Of a stretch of DNA of 6,568 nucleotides, positions 1-5,660 are shown piece by piece. The translations under genes and the position numbers were made by a program. Under the pieces are notes generated by a model. That model worked only from the letters and a program-made list of their open reading frames with translations, was not told the origin of the DNA and ran no database searches. This DNA comes from Candidatus Staskawiczbacteria bacterium RIFCSPHIGHO2_02_FULL_34_10 (GTDB taxonomy: Bacteria > Patescibacteriota > Minisyncoccia > Minisyncoccales > Staskawiczbacteraceae). The DNA is taken from positions 1-6,568 of the forward strand of contig MHOR01000020.1 of assembly GCA_001821915.1 (NCBI GenBank). The letters are read 5' to 3'. Every line of letters begins with the position of its first letter. Position 1 is the stretch's first letter.

Positions 1-155
1 TCCTCTCCACTGATTGCTTTTTTACCTGCTGTCTTTTTCCAGAGCTTGTGTTTATATAAAAAATTTATTAAAAGGGGTGACCACAAAACAGCAATAACGC
101 ATGCTACAGCTGAAACCCCTAAAACTTTAATTACACTAAAAGTTAAGTCCGTCAT
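1..155 (-). CDS. mraY: MraY, phospho-N-acetylmuramoyl-pentapeptide transferase, N-terminal 51 residues (cut by window edge)
   Basis: This frame runs open from an ATG at 155-153 to the left edge, giving 51 codons. The visible protein is a hydrophobic helix (about residues 6-34, VIKVLGVSAVACVIAVLWSP and onward) followed by a basic stretch, KHKLWKK, and then GKKAISGE. That is the usual start of MraY, in which the first membrane helix leads into a cytoplasmic basic loop. MraY is an integral membrane enzyme that moves phospho-MurNAc-pentapeptide from UDP onto undecaprenyl phosphate to make lipid I. The catalytic aspartates lie beyond the window, so the call rests on the N-terminus and on the cell-wall context. 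The start lies 15 bp after the carboxypeptidase stop, so co-transcription is likely. No Shine-Dalgarno is visible before the ATG. Codon third positions are AT-rich (15 of 51 are G or C), like the other minus-strand genes. Confidence 0.72.
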   Translation of the reverse strand, partial: MTDLTFSVIKVLGVSAVACVIAVLWSPLLINFLYKHKLWKKTAGKKAISGE

Positions 156-170
156 TTATAATTACTAAAA

Positions 171-1136
171 TTAGTGAGAATTTACCCAATTTATTAATTT
201 TTGCATTTCTAAAAAACGATCTTCCGCTCCCAAAATTATATGAATTGTATAATCGCTACTTCCATTATTTTTTTCTACTACCATAAAGCATCCTTTAGCT
301 TCACTAGTCCAACCGGTTTTACCTCCAATAATACCATTAACTTCACCTAAAAATTTATTTGTACTTATAAGCTTGCGATGAAGCTGCCCATTATCTAAAT
401 AAAGATCAAATTCTTTAAGACTTATAATTTCTCTAAATAATGGATAGTTTTCAAATAAATACGCAGACAACTTAGCTAAATCCATAGCCGTTGAATACGA
501 TTTTGAGTTAAGGCCAGAAGAGTCCTGAAAATGAGTATTTTTAAGACCTAATTTTTCAGAATAATTATTCATTAGCAAAATAAACTTATCCTCACCAATG
601 TCTTCTGATATAGCGTATGCAGCGCGATTACTTGATTCAATTAATGTTATATAAAGAAGATTTTTAACTGATAGCGCTTCTCCTAATTTTAAATTTCCCT
701 GTTCCCCTTCTTGCGCCATAGCTAATTTACTAACTGTTATTTTTTTATTTAAGTCGTAATTTTCTAAAACCACCAAAGCTGTCATTAATTTTGTTAAACT
801 AGCTACCGGTAATTTTTCTTCTTCGTTTTTACTAAATTTAATATTAGCAATTAACTCTGGATTTATTCTTACTGAAATTATTGACTCTGCCTCTATATTA
901 AATTCATTCTCTTTAGCAACTTCTTTACTTTTAATAGTTTTACCATTAATGCCCTGTTGCCTTGTATCTACCTTATAATCCTCTTTAGCGCTATCATAAA
1001 GACTTGCTCCAGCATAACTACCGTTAAAACTTATTTGATCGCCAGAAGAAATTTTAATGCCAAAAAAACCAACTAAAAATAATAAAACAAAAATAAAAAA
1101 TAACAAAAAGAGTTTTACTGTCTTACTTTTTTCCAT
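171..1136 (-). CDS. D-alanyl-D-alanine carboxypeptidase (peptidase S11, PBP5/DacA-like)
   Basis: The protein has 321 residues and begins with a hydrophobic segment (about residues 8-29) that fits a signal anchor or signal peptide. It carries the three penicillin-binding motifs in order. These are SLTK at 113-116 (Ser113 nucleophile, Lys116), SSN at 168-170, and KTG at 273-275 inside GGKTGWT. Enzymes of this family remove the terminal D-alanine from the peptidoglycan stem peptide outside the cytoplasmic membrane. The region between the anchor and the catalytic domain (about 30-85) is low in recognisable features and is probably a linker. The chain stops soon after the KTG region (about 46 residues later), so the beta-rich C-terminal domain and amphipathic anchoring helix of E. 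coli PBP5 are absent. Membrane attachment would then rest on the N-terminal helix. The ATG at 1136-1134 overlaps the end of aspS by 14 bp, which suggests translational coupling. mraY follows 15 bp downstream. I leave the symbol open because DacA, DacC and DacF homologues cannot be told apart here. Confidence 0.93.
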   Translation of the reverse strand: MEKSKTVKLFLLFFIFVLLFLVGFFGIKISSGDQISFNGSYAGASLYDSAKEDYKVDTRQQGINGKTIKSKEVAKENEFNIEAESIISVRINPELIANIKFSKNEEEKLPVASLTKLMTALVVLENYDLNKKITVSKLAMAQEGEQGNLKLGEALSVKNLLYITLIESSNRAAYAISEDIGEDKFILLMNNYSEKLGLKNTHFQDSSGLNSKSYSTAMDLAKLSAYLFENYPLFREIISLKEFDLYLDNGQLHRKLISTNKFLGEVNGIIGGKTGWTSEAKGCFMVVEKNNGSSDYTIHIILGAEDRFLEMQKLINWVNSH

Positions 1137-2601
1137 AAGTATTATTTTTTTTTATTTTCTTTTTTGGTTTTTTGACAACTACTTTTTCTTTTTTGTCATC
1201 AATTTTAATATGCAATTCCTTTAATTGCTTTGGATAAATTTCACTTGGAGCTTGCATCATTAAGTCTCTTCCATCCCCTGTTTTAGGAAAAGCGATAACC
1301 TCTCTTATATTTGGTTCATTTAATAAAAGCGCAACAATGCGGTCAATGCCAGATCCAATCCCGCCATGTGGTGGCGCGCCAAAACTATACGCTTCCATCA
1401 TATGCCCGAATTTTTCTTTTATTTCTTCTTTTTCATATCCCATTATCTCAAAAACTTTTTCAATAGATTCTGGTGTATTATTTCTAATAGAACCTCCACC
1501 TATCTCCCACCCATTTAAAATAATATCATATTGACTTGTTAAAATATTACTAATATTTTTTTTATCCATTAAATCTTGCATAAATTCTGGCTTTGGTGCA
1601 GAAAATGGATTATGGGTGAATGTCCATTTTCCATCATCATCTTTTTCAAAAAAAGGAAAGTCAACAACCCAGCAAAAAGCTAAAATATTTGGATCTTTTT
1701 TACCTGCCTGCATAGACAGGTCTTTTCTTAAATCTGGTTTATCATTGCCATATTTTTCCATTGCCTCTTTATAATTAAGGCGAGGAAAAGGAATCTGCTG
1801 TATTTTTTTTTCTGGAAACAATGTTTGCACTAATGAAATTAACAATCTTTCATATAATTCTATAAAGTCTTCCATTTCAATAAAACTCATTTCTATGTCA
1901 ATTTGAGTGTGTTCGGCTTGCCTATCTCCTCTTAAATCTTCGTCTCTTAAACATTTTGCTAATTGAAAATACTTTTCTAGGCCTGCTATCATTAAAAGCT
2001 GTTTATATTGTTGCGGACTTTGCGGCAACGCATAAAATTTTCCCGGCTGAAGCCTTGAAGGAACTACAAAATCTCTTGATCCTTCAGGTGTTGATTTTGT
2101 AAGCATAGGTGTTTCAATTTCAATGAAATCTTCGGCACTTAAAAAATCCCTAATAAATTTTACCACCTTATGTCGCACAATAAGATTATTCCTTAATCTG
2201 TCTCTTCTTAAGTCTAAATACCTATATTTCATTCTTATTTCTTCATTGATTTCCATACCATCAGTATCAACCGCAAAGGGCAATGTTTCTGCCTTTGATA
2301 GTATGTGTAACTCTTCCACCGACATTTCAACTTTTCCAGTTTCAATCTTATTATTGACCATATTTTCAGGCCTTTTTACAATTTGCCCTACCAACTCAAC
2401 CACCCATTCTGTTCTTACCTCTTGCGATGCGTCATATGCCACTTTATTGCTAGGAACAAATACACACTGCAAAAAACCACTTCGGTCGCGAAGGTCAATA
2501 AAAATTATTTTTCCGTGAACTCTGCGCGCACTCACCCACCCCGCTACTTTTACTTTTTCACCCACATGTTTTGCGGTTTCTGAAATTAAAAATCTTTGCA
2601 T
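1123..2601 (-). CDS. aspS: Aspartyl-tRNA synthetase (AspRS), lacking the bacterial GAD insertion domain
   Basis: This class II synthetase attaches aspartate to tRNA-Asp in the cytoplasm. Residues 1-105 form the OB-fold anticodon-binding domain (GWVSARRVHGKIIFIDLRDR). Motif 1 lies around 159-178, motif 2 is CLRDEDLRGDRQAEHTQ at 217-233, and motif 3 is GIGSGIDRIVALLL at 414-427. The bacterial signatures KYRYLDLRRD, YGNDKPDLR and IREVIAFPKTGDGRD are present. The length is 492 residues against about 590 for E. coli AspRS. The deficit falls in one place: YGNDKPDLRKDL (284-295) is followed almost directly by WVVDFPFFE (311-319), where bacterial enzymes usually carry the GAD domain of more than 100 residues. 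The junction contains DLSMQAG (294-300), encoded by a palindrome-like repeat. The C-terminus is a lysine-rich tail (KKPKKKIKK, about 477-485) that includes an A9 run on the coding strand. The gene starts 24 bp after the tyrS stop with no clear Shine-Dalgarno. It is probably read from the tyrS promoter, although the AT-rich gap contains a TATAAT with a poor -35. Confidence 0.97.
   Translation of the reverse strand: MQRFLISETAKHVGEKVKVAGWVSARRVHGKIIFIDLRDRSGFLQCVFVPSNKVAYDASQEVRTEWVVELVGQIVKRPENMVNNKIETGKVEMSVEELHILSKAETLPFAVDTDGMEINEEIRMKYRYLDLRRDRLRNNLIVRHKVVKFIRDFLSAEDFIEIETPMLTKSTPEGSRDFVVPSRLQPGKFYALPQSPQQYKQLLMIAGLEKYFQLAKCLRDEDLRGDRQAEHTQIDIEMSFIEMEDFIELYERLLISLVQTLFPEKKIQQIPFPRLNYKEAMEKYGNDKPDLRKDLSMQAGKKDPNILAFCWVVDFPFFEKDDDGKWTFTHNPFSAPKPEFMQDLMDKKNISNILTSQYDIILNGWEIGGGSIRNNTPESIEKVFEIMGYEKEEIKEKFGHMMEAYSFGAPPHGGIGSGIDRIVALLLNEPNIREVIAFPKTGDGRDLMMQAPSEIYPKQLKELHIKIDDKKEKVVVKKPKKKIKKNNTYGKK
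1702..1722 (-). repeat. Short palindrome-like repeat inside aspS, possible in-frame insertion
   Basis: The coding strand has outer arms ACCTG and CAGGT around an imperfect centre, within GACCTGTCTATGCAGGCAGG. It encodes DLSMQAG, residues 294-300 of AspRS, at the exact point where the GAD domain of other bacterial AspRS proteins would begin. It is more GC-rich than the surrounding poly-A and poly-T context. From memory, CCTGYC...GGCAGG elements are dispersed through Patescibacteria genomes and are often read through in frame. That family link is recalled rather than tested. Confidence 0.45.
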
Positions 2602-2625
2602 AATTTTTAGATTATTATAAAATAA

Positions 2626-3810
2626 TTATTTTATTTTTATTTTAATAAACCTTCTTTTACCCACCTGCATAACCATTCCATCTTTTAATTCAACTCCTTT
2701 TTTCCAGTCCTCAATTTTTTCTTTATCAATTTGAACACCTCCACCCTCAACCAACCTTTTTGCTTCATTTTTTGACTCTGCTAATTTTGAATCAAAAAGT
2801 AAATCTAAGACCGGATATATTTTTTTATCAGTTTCAAAAATTTCAATTTTTGATGGCAATTCGTGCTGGCGGAAAATTTTGTCAAAATTTTCCGCCGCTT
2901 CAATAGCCACTTTTTCTGAATAATACATTTTAACAATTTCTTTTGCTAAGACTGCTTTTTGATCGCGCGGATTTGGCATTTTTTTTATTTCTGCTATTTC
3001 CTTATTATTGAGCTTTGTACAAAGTTCAAAATATTCACTTATTAAATTATCACTCATAGACATTATTTTTCCATACATATTGTGAGGTTCATCTAAAATA
3101 GTAATCATATTGCCCCAACTGGTAGACATTTTTCTGCCATCTAATCCGTTGAGCATTTTCAAAGTTATGATATCCTGCGGTTTTTGTCCAAAATGCTTTT
3201 GAATTTCTCTGCCTGACTGCAAATTAAAAAGCTGGTCTGTACCACCTGTTTCAACATCAGCTTTAACTGCAACCGAATCATACCCTTGAAGCAATGGATA
3301 CGAAAGCTCATGAAGTCCTATTGGTTTTCCAGATTCCCACCTCTCTTTAAAATTTCTTCTTTGGATTGTCTGCTGAGCAGTAAAAATCATTGCCAAACGC
3401 AATAATTCAGCGGACTTCATTTTCTTATGCCACTCGCTATTATAGTGTAACTCAACTTTTTTTAAATCTAAAATTTTGCCAATCTGCTTTACGTAATCTT
3501 TCATATTTTCTTTAATTTCCTTTTCGGTTAAAACTTTTCTCATTGCATCTTTATCAGAAGCATCCCCAATCTGTGCGGTAAAGTCGCCAATAATTAAAAC
3601 AATTTTATGGCCCAAATCCTGAAATTCTTTTAGTTTCCAAAATTGCATAGCTCTGCCAATGTGTATTTTGGGCCCAGTGGGGTCAATTCCATGCTTAATC
3701 CTTAGCTGTTTTCCAGATTGTAACTTTTTAAGCAAATTTTCTTTCTCAAAAATTTCTTCTACCCCCCTGTTTAAAATTTCATTAATTTTTTCTTGGTCAA
3801 CTTTTATCAT
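2626..3810 (-). CDS. tyrS: Tyrosyl-tRNA synthetase (TyrRS)
   Basis: This class I synthetase attaches tyrosine to tRNA-Tyr in the cytoplasm. It has 394 residues, close to the bacterial norm. The Rossmann-fold catalytic domain includes the HIGH-type motif as HIGR at 50-53 (GIDPTGPKIHIGRA). The tyrosine-site region follows as YPLLQGYDS (171-179) and GGTDQLFN (189-196), and then the KMSKS loop as KMSTS at 227-231 (GRKMSTSWGN). Both motif variants are tolerated in this family. A C-terminal S4-type RNA-binding domain spans about 334-390 (LAESKNEAKRLVEGGGVQID and the GKRRF end). The start at 3810-3808 is supported by a TTGAAA-17-TATAAT promoter just upstream, which would leave a leader of about 14 nt with no Shine-Dalgarno. 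aspS follows after 24 bp, so the two synthetases probably share a transcript that continues into the cell-wall genes. Confidence 0.97.
   Translation of the reverse strand: MIKVDQEKINEILNRGVEEIFEKENLLKKLQSGKQLRIKHGIDPTGPKIHIGRAMQFWKLKEFQDLGHKIVLIIGDFTAQIGDASDKDAMRKVLTEKEIKENMKDYVKQIGKILDLKKVELHYNSEWHKKMKSAELLRLAMIFTAQQTIQRRNFKERWESGKPIGLHELSYPLLQGYDSVAVKADVETGGTDQLFNLQSGREIQKHFGQKPQDIITLKMLNGLDGRKMSTSWGNMITILDEPHNMYGKIMSMSDNLISEYFELCTKLNNKEIAEIKKMPNPRDQKAVLAKEIVKMYYSEKVAIEAAENFDKIFRQHELPSKIEIFETDKKIYPVLDLLFDSKLAESKNEAKRLVEGGGVQIDKEKIEDWKKGVELKDGMVMQVGKRRFIKIKIK
2868..2896. repeat. Perfect 13-bp inverted repeat with 3-bp loop inside tyrS
   Basis: GGCGGAAAATTTT at 2868-2880 is followed by GTC and then its exact reverse complement, AAAATTTTCCGCC, at 2884-2896. 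It encodes the stretch EAAENFDKIFRQ (about residues 304-315), which is ordinary for TyrRS at this position, so it is not clearly an insertion. In RNA it would form a strong mid-gene hairpin. There is no U-tract, so it is not a standard terminator. Confidence 0.8.
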
Positions 3811-3830
3811 AGTGTTTTTTATATTGTTTA

Positions 3831-3859
3831 ATTATAACAATCTTCCAATTCAATTTCAA
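3831..3859 (-). promoter_or_regulatory. Sigma-70-type promoter for tyrS
   Basis: On the minus strand, TTGAAA (3859-3854) is followed by a 17-bp spacer and a perfect TATAAT (3836-3831). Transcription should start near 3824, about 14 nt before the tyrS ATG. The -35 box abuts the tandem 13-bp repeats at 3860-3885. Confidence 0.8.
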
Positions 3860-3885
3860 ATTAATATTAAGGATTAATATTAAGG
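3860..3885. repeat. Two tandem 13-bp units between divergent -35 boxes, candidate operator or UP element
   Basis: ATTAATATTAAGG occurs twice with no gap, at 3860-3872 and 3873-3885. Each copy contains the perfect palindrome TTAATATTAA (3861-3870 and 3874-3883). The pair fills the space between the tyrS -35 box (ending at 3859) and the -35 box of the divergent small gene (from 3889). This layout suits a shared regulator-binding site, or an AT-rich UP element that both promoters use. Function is inferred from position only. Confidence 0.55.
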
Positions 3886-3888
3886 ATA

Positions 3889-3917
3889 TTGAAATAAAAG
3901 TGAAGATGGTTTATACT
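3889..3917 (+). promoter_or_regulatory. Sigma-70-type promoter for the 64-residue cysteine-pair protein
   Basis: TTGAAA (3889-3894), a 17-bp spacer and TATACT (3912-3917) match the consensus at all but one position in each hexamer. The start site should fall near 3924, giving a leader of about 36 nt before the ATG at 3960. Confidence 0.75.
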
Positions 3918-3959
3918 TTAAGTCATATTTTTGTTCTTTGACTTTGAAGGGATTCTAAC

Positions 3960-4154
3960 ATGGAAGATAAACAAACTACTAAAATATTAAGAGGTTGTTT
4001 GGGTGGATGCGAAAGAAAAGTAGATAGAGCAAAGGGAATATTTTTTTGTTCACAATGCGCGTTTAAGAAGGACCACGCAAAAATACCTCACACTCTTATC
4101 CAAGTAAGAAAAACGACAAAGGGCTCGGGTAAAAGAATCCAATACGACTCATAG
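3960..4154 (+). CDS. Small basic protein with paired cysteines (zinc-ribbon-like), unknown function
   Basis: I do not recognise this 64-residue protein. It has two cysteine pairs, Cys13-X3-Cys17 and Cys30-X2-Cys33, separated by 12 residues. His39 and His44 follow. This spacing suits a small zinc-binding knuckle or ribbon, but no named family comes to mind. The C-terminal third is basic (VRKTTKGSGKR), which could suit nucleic-acid binding. Several independent signs support it as a real gene: a near-consensus promoter at 3889-3917, a Shine-Dalgarno-like GAAGGGA (3946-3952) before the ATG, AT-rich codons like its neighbours, and a strong terminator 18 bp after its TAG stop. It therefore looks like a complete single-gene transcription unit. 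It is divergent from tyrS and convergent with murC. The CX3C spacing is looser than the usual CX2C, so metal binding is only inferred. Confidence 0.8.
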   Translation: MEDKQTTKILRGCLGGCERKVDRAKGIFFCSQCAFKKDHAKIPHTLIQVRKTTKGSGKRIQYDS

Positions 4155-4172
4155 ATAATAGGCAAATCTCAT

Positions 4173-4204
4173 GGCAAGTTTTAGTAATAAGACTTGCCTT
4201 TTTT
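4173..4204 (+). terminator. Rho-independent terminator of the small cysteine-pair gene
   Basis: GGCAAGTTTTA (4173-4183) pairs with TAAGACTTGCC (4188-4198). The stem has 11 bp with one G-T wobble and a GTAA loop. Six T residues follow (4199-4204). The T-tract is only on the plus-strand side, so it should not terminate murC transcripts arriving from the right. Confidence 0.92.
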
Positions 4205-4303
4205 ATTAGACCTACTGCGTAAAGATTTTTCTACTGCAATTTGAAATTTTGGCTGGAAATTCCCAAAAACTCGGCGACTTATACGTTGTATAAACCTTCT
4301 CAT
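4181..4303 (-). other. Short open frame (40 codons) starting inside the MITE-like element, coding status doubtful
   Basis: On the minus strand, an ATG at 4303 opens a frame that reads MRRFIQRISRRVFGNFQPKF, then about 20 more residues. It runs out of the element and ends at a TAA inside the terminator hairpin of the opposite strand. The same frame is open further upstream to 4351. The product would be very basic and arginine-rich. No Shine-Dalgarno or promoter is visible. It may simply be read-through sequence that the repeat adds to gene ends. I list it because the element is more open in this frame than expected for AT-rich intergenic DNA. Confidence 0.15.
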
Positions 4304-4365
4304 TTTTGAAAACTTCCAATCCAATATTTCTTCATTTCGTTGCGAAAACCTTTACACAGTAGGTC
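4209..4365. mobile_element. MITE-like non-autonomous element, 157 bp, with terminal inverted repeats and TATTA flanks
   Basis: The left end (4209-4230) begins GACCTACTGCGTAAAGATTT. The right end (4344-4365), read on the other strand, begins GACCTACTGTGTAAAGGTTT. The 22-bp ends match at 19 positions. A perfect direct repeat TATTA lies outside each end (4204-4208 and 4366-4370) and fits a target-site duplication. The TA at its inner edge would also allow a TA-targeting transposase. There is no room for a transposase gene. Inside are a direct repeat CTACTGC (4212-4218 and 4231-4237) and a small hairpin TTATAC-GTT-GTATAA (4279-4293). The element sits between convergent genes, directly after the terminator T-tract and against the murC stop. 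The transposase family that would mobilise it is not known to me. Confidence 0.7.
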
Positions 4366-4367
4366 TA

Positions 4368-5660
4368 TTAAAACTTATCCACTAATTCATAAATATCTCC
4401 CGCGCCCATTATTACTAATACTTCCCCACTTTTAATATTTTCTTTTACAAATTTTTCTGCATCATCAACCGGCATATACATTACATTATTTTTATGTATT
4501 TTTTTCACTAAATTTTCAGAACTTATACTATCGCTGATTTTTTTATCTTCGCGTCCCGCAACATCATAAATATCCGTAATGATAATTCTATTTATATTTA
4601 CATCTCTAAAAACTTTAATGAAATCTTTAAATAAATAAAATGTCCTTTGGTATTGATGTGGCTGAAAAATACACCATATTTTTTGCTTTGGATATTTTTC
4701 TTTTACAGCTTTTAATGTTGCTAAAATTTCTGTTGGGTGATGCCCGTAATCACTAATTAGCGTGTAGCTTATAGTTTTTAGCTTTTTATTAAAAATTTCA
4801 AAACGGCGCCAACTGCCTTTATACTTAGAAAGCGATTTAAACGTAGTACTATCTTCAATTCCTAATACTCTTGTAACTTGCAGAACTGCTAAGGCATTTA
4901 AAATATTGTGTTGTCCCGGAATTTGTAAAATCTTTTTTAACTTCCCTGATTCTTTATCTTTTAAGGAATAATATTTTGTAGTAAAATTTCCTTTTGATAT
5001 TTTGAATAAATTTTTATCATCTTTATTAGCCACTAAAAAACCGCCATTTGGCAACTTTAAAATAAATTTCTTGAATTCTCTGACAACATTGCCAAATGTT
5101 TTAAAATAATCCAAATGCTCTTTATCAATGTTAGTAATAACCATGATATGCGAATTATAATTTAAAAATGAACCATCATATTCGCAAGCTTCAATGACTA
5201 AATATTTTGATTTTCCAAAACGAAAATTTGAATTACCAAACTCTTTTAATTTTGTGCCCACAATTACCGTAGGATCAATTCCGGCCTTGATTAATGCTAA
5301 AGCAATCATTGCAGTTGTTGTGCTTTTTCCATGGCTTCCAGACACCGCAATCGTTGTATATTGCTCTGTAAGTTCGCCTAAGGCCTCTGGGTAAGACTTT
5401 AATACAATACCCAATATTCTTGCTTGCTGATATTCTGGGTTACTAGACTTTACGGCAGGGCTATAAACTACCATATCAAATCCTTGCTTAATATGTTCTG
5501 CTTTGTTGCCTACCAAAATTGTAATTCCTTTTTTGGCTAACAAGTCAGTAATTTTTGAAGGAGCTAAATCAGAACCACTAATTTTGTGTCCTTTTTGCAA
5601 ATAATACTGCGCTAAAGACGACATTCCAATTCCTCCAATTCCTATAAAATGTATTTTCAT
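4368..5660 (-). CDS. murC: UDP-N-acetylmuramate--L-alanine ligase (MurC)
   Basis: MurC uses ATP to join L-alanine to UDP-MurNAc in the cytoplasm, the first step of stem-peptide synthesis. The chain has 430 residues, slightly shorter than the usual 450-490. The N-terminal UDP-binding Rossmann domain opens with IHFIGIGGIGMSSLAQ (3-18). The ATP-binding P-loop is GSHGKSTTT (108-116) in the central domain. EACEYDGSFL (157-166) and TNIDKEHLDYF (176-186) follow, in the place of the metal and substrate-binding segment. The C-terminal domain shows SWRRFE (283-288), DYGHHPTE (304-311), FQPHQYQRT (332-340) and the closing GAGD (419-422). Together these favour MurC over MurD, MurE or MurF. Its ATG overlaps the thpR stop as TAATG, so translation is probably coupled and there is no Shine-Dalgarno. 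The stop is a double TAA TAG. The TAA lies within the TATTA flank of the adjacent MITE-like element, which inserted without changing the protein. Confidence 0.96.
   Translation of the reverse strand: MKIHFIGIGGIGMSSLAQYYLQKGHKISGSDLAPSKITDLLAKKGITILVGNKAEHIKQGFDMVVYSPAVKSSNPEYQQARILGIVLKSYPEALGELTEQYTTIAVSGSHGKSTTTAMIALALIKAGIDPTVIVGTKLKEFGNSNFRFGKSKYLVIEACEYDGSFLNYNSHIMVITNIDKEHLDYFKTFGNVVREFKKFILKLPNGGFLVANKDDKNLFKISKGNFTTKYYSLKDKESGKLKKILQIPGQHNILNALAVLQVTRVLGIEDSTTFKSLSKYKGSWRRFEIFNKKLKTISYTLISDYGHHPTEILATLKAVKEKYPKQKIWCIFQPHQYQRTFYLFKDFIKVFRDVNINRIIITDIYDVAGREDKKISDSISSENLVKKIHKNNVMYMPVDDAEKFVKENIKSGEVLVIMGAGDIYELVDKF

Noticed and set aside
1145..1153. A9 run (coding strand) near the aspS end as a programmed frameshift site joining aspS to the carboxypeptidase
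   Set aside because: The tail is simply lysine and asparagine rich, the downstream gene has its own start and signal anchor, and no stimulatory structure is evident.
1337..2583. Plus-strand open frames opposite aspS
   Set aside because: They are antisense to a full-length, motif-complete AspRS and have no ribosome binding site or recognisable domain.
3860..3885. Tandem 13-mers as replication iterons or the start of a CRISPR-like array
   Set aside because: There are only two copies, with no spacers, no DnaA-box cluster and no replication gene nearby. Their position between promoters fits a regulatory role better.
4155..4367. A small RNA gene in the space between the cysteine-pair gene and murC
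   Set aside because: The space is explained by the intrinsic terminator and the MITE-like element. I saw no separate promoter for an independent RNA.
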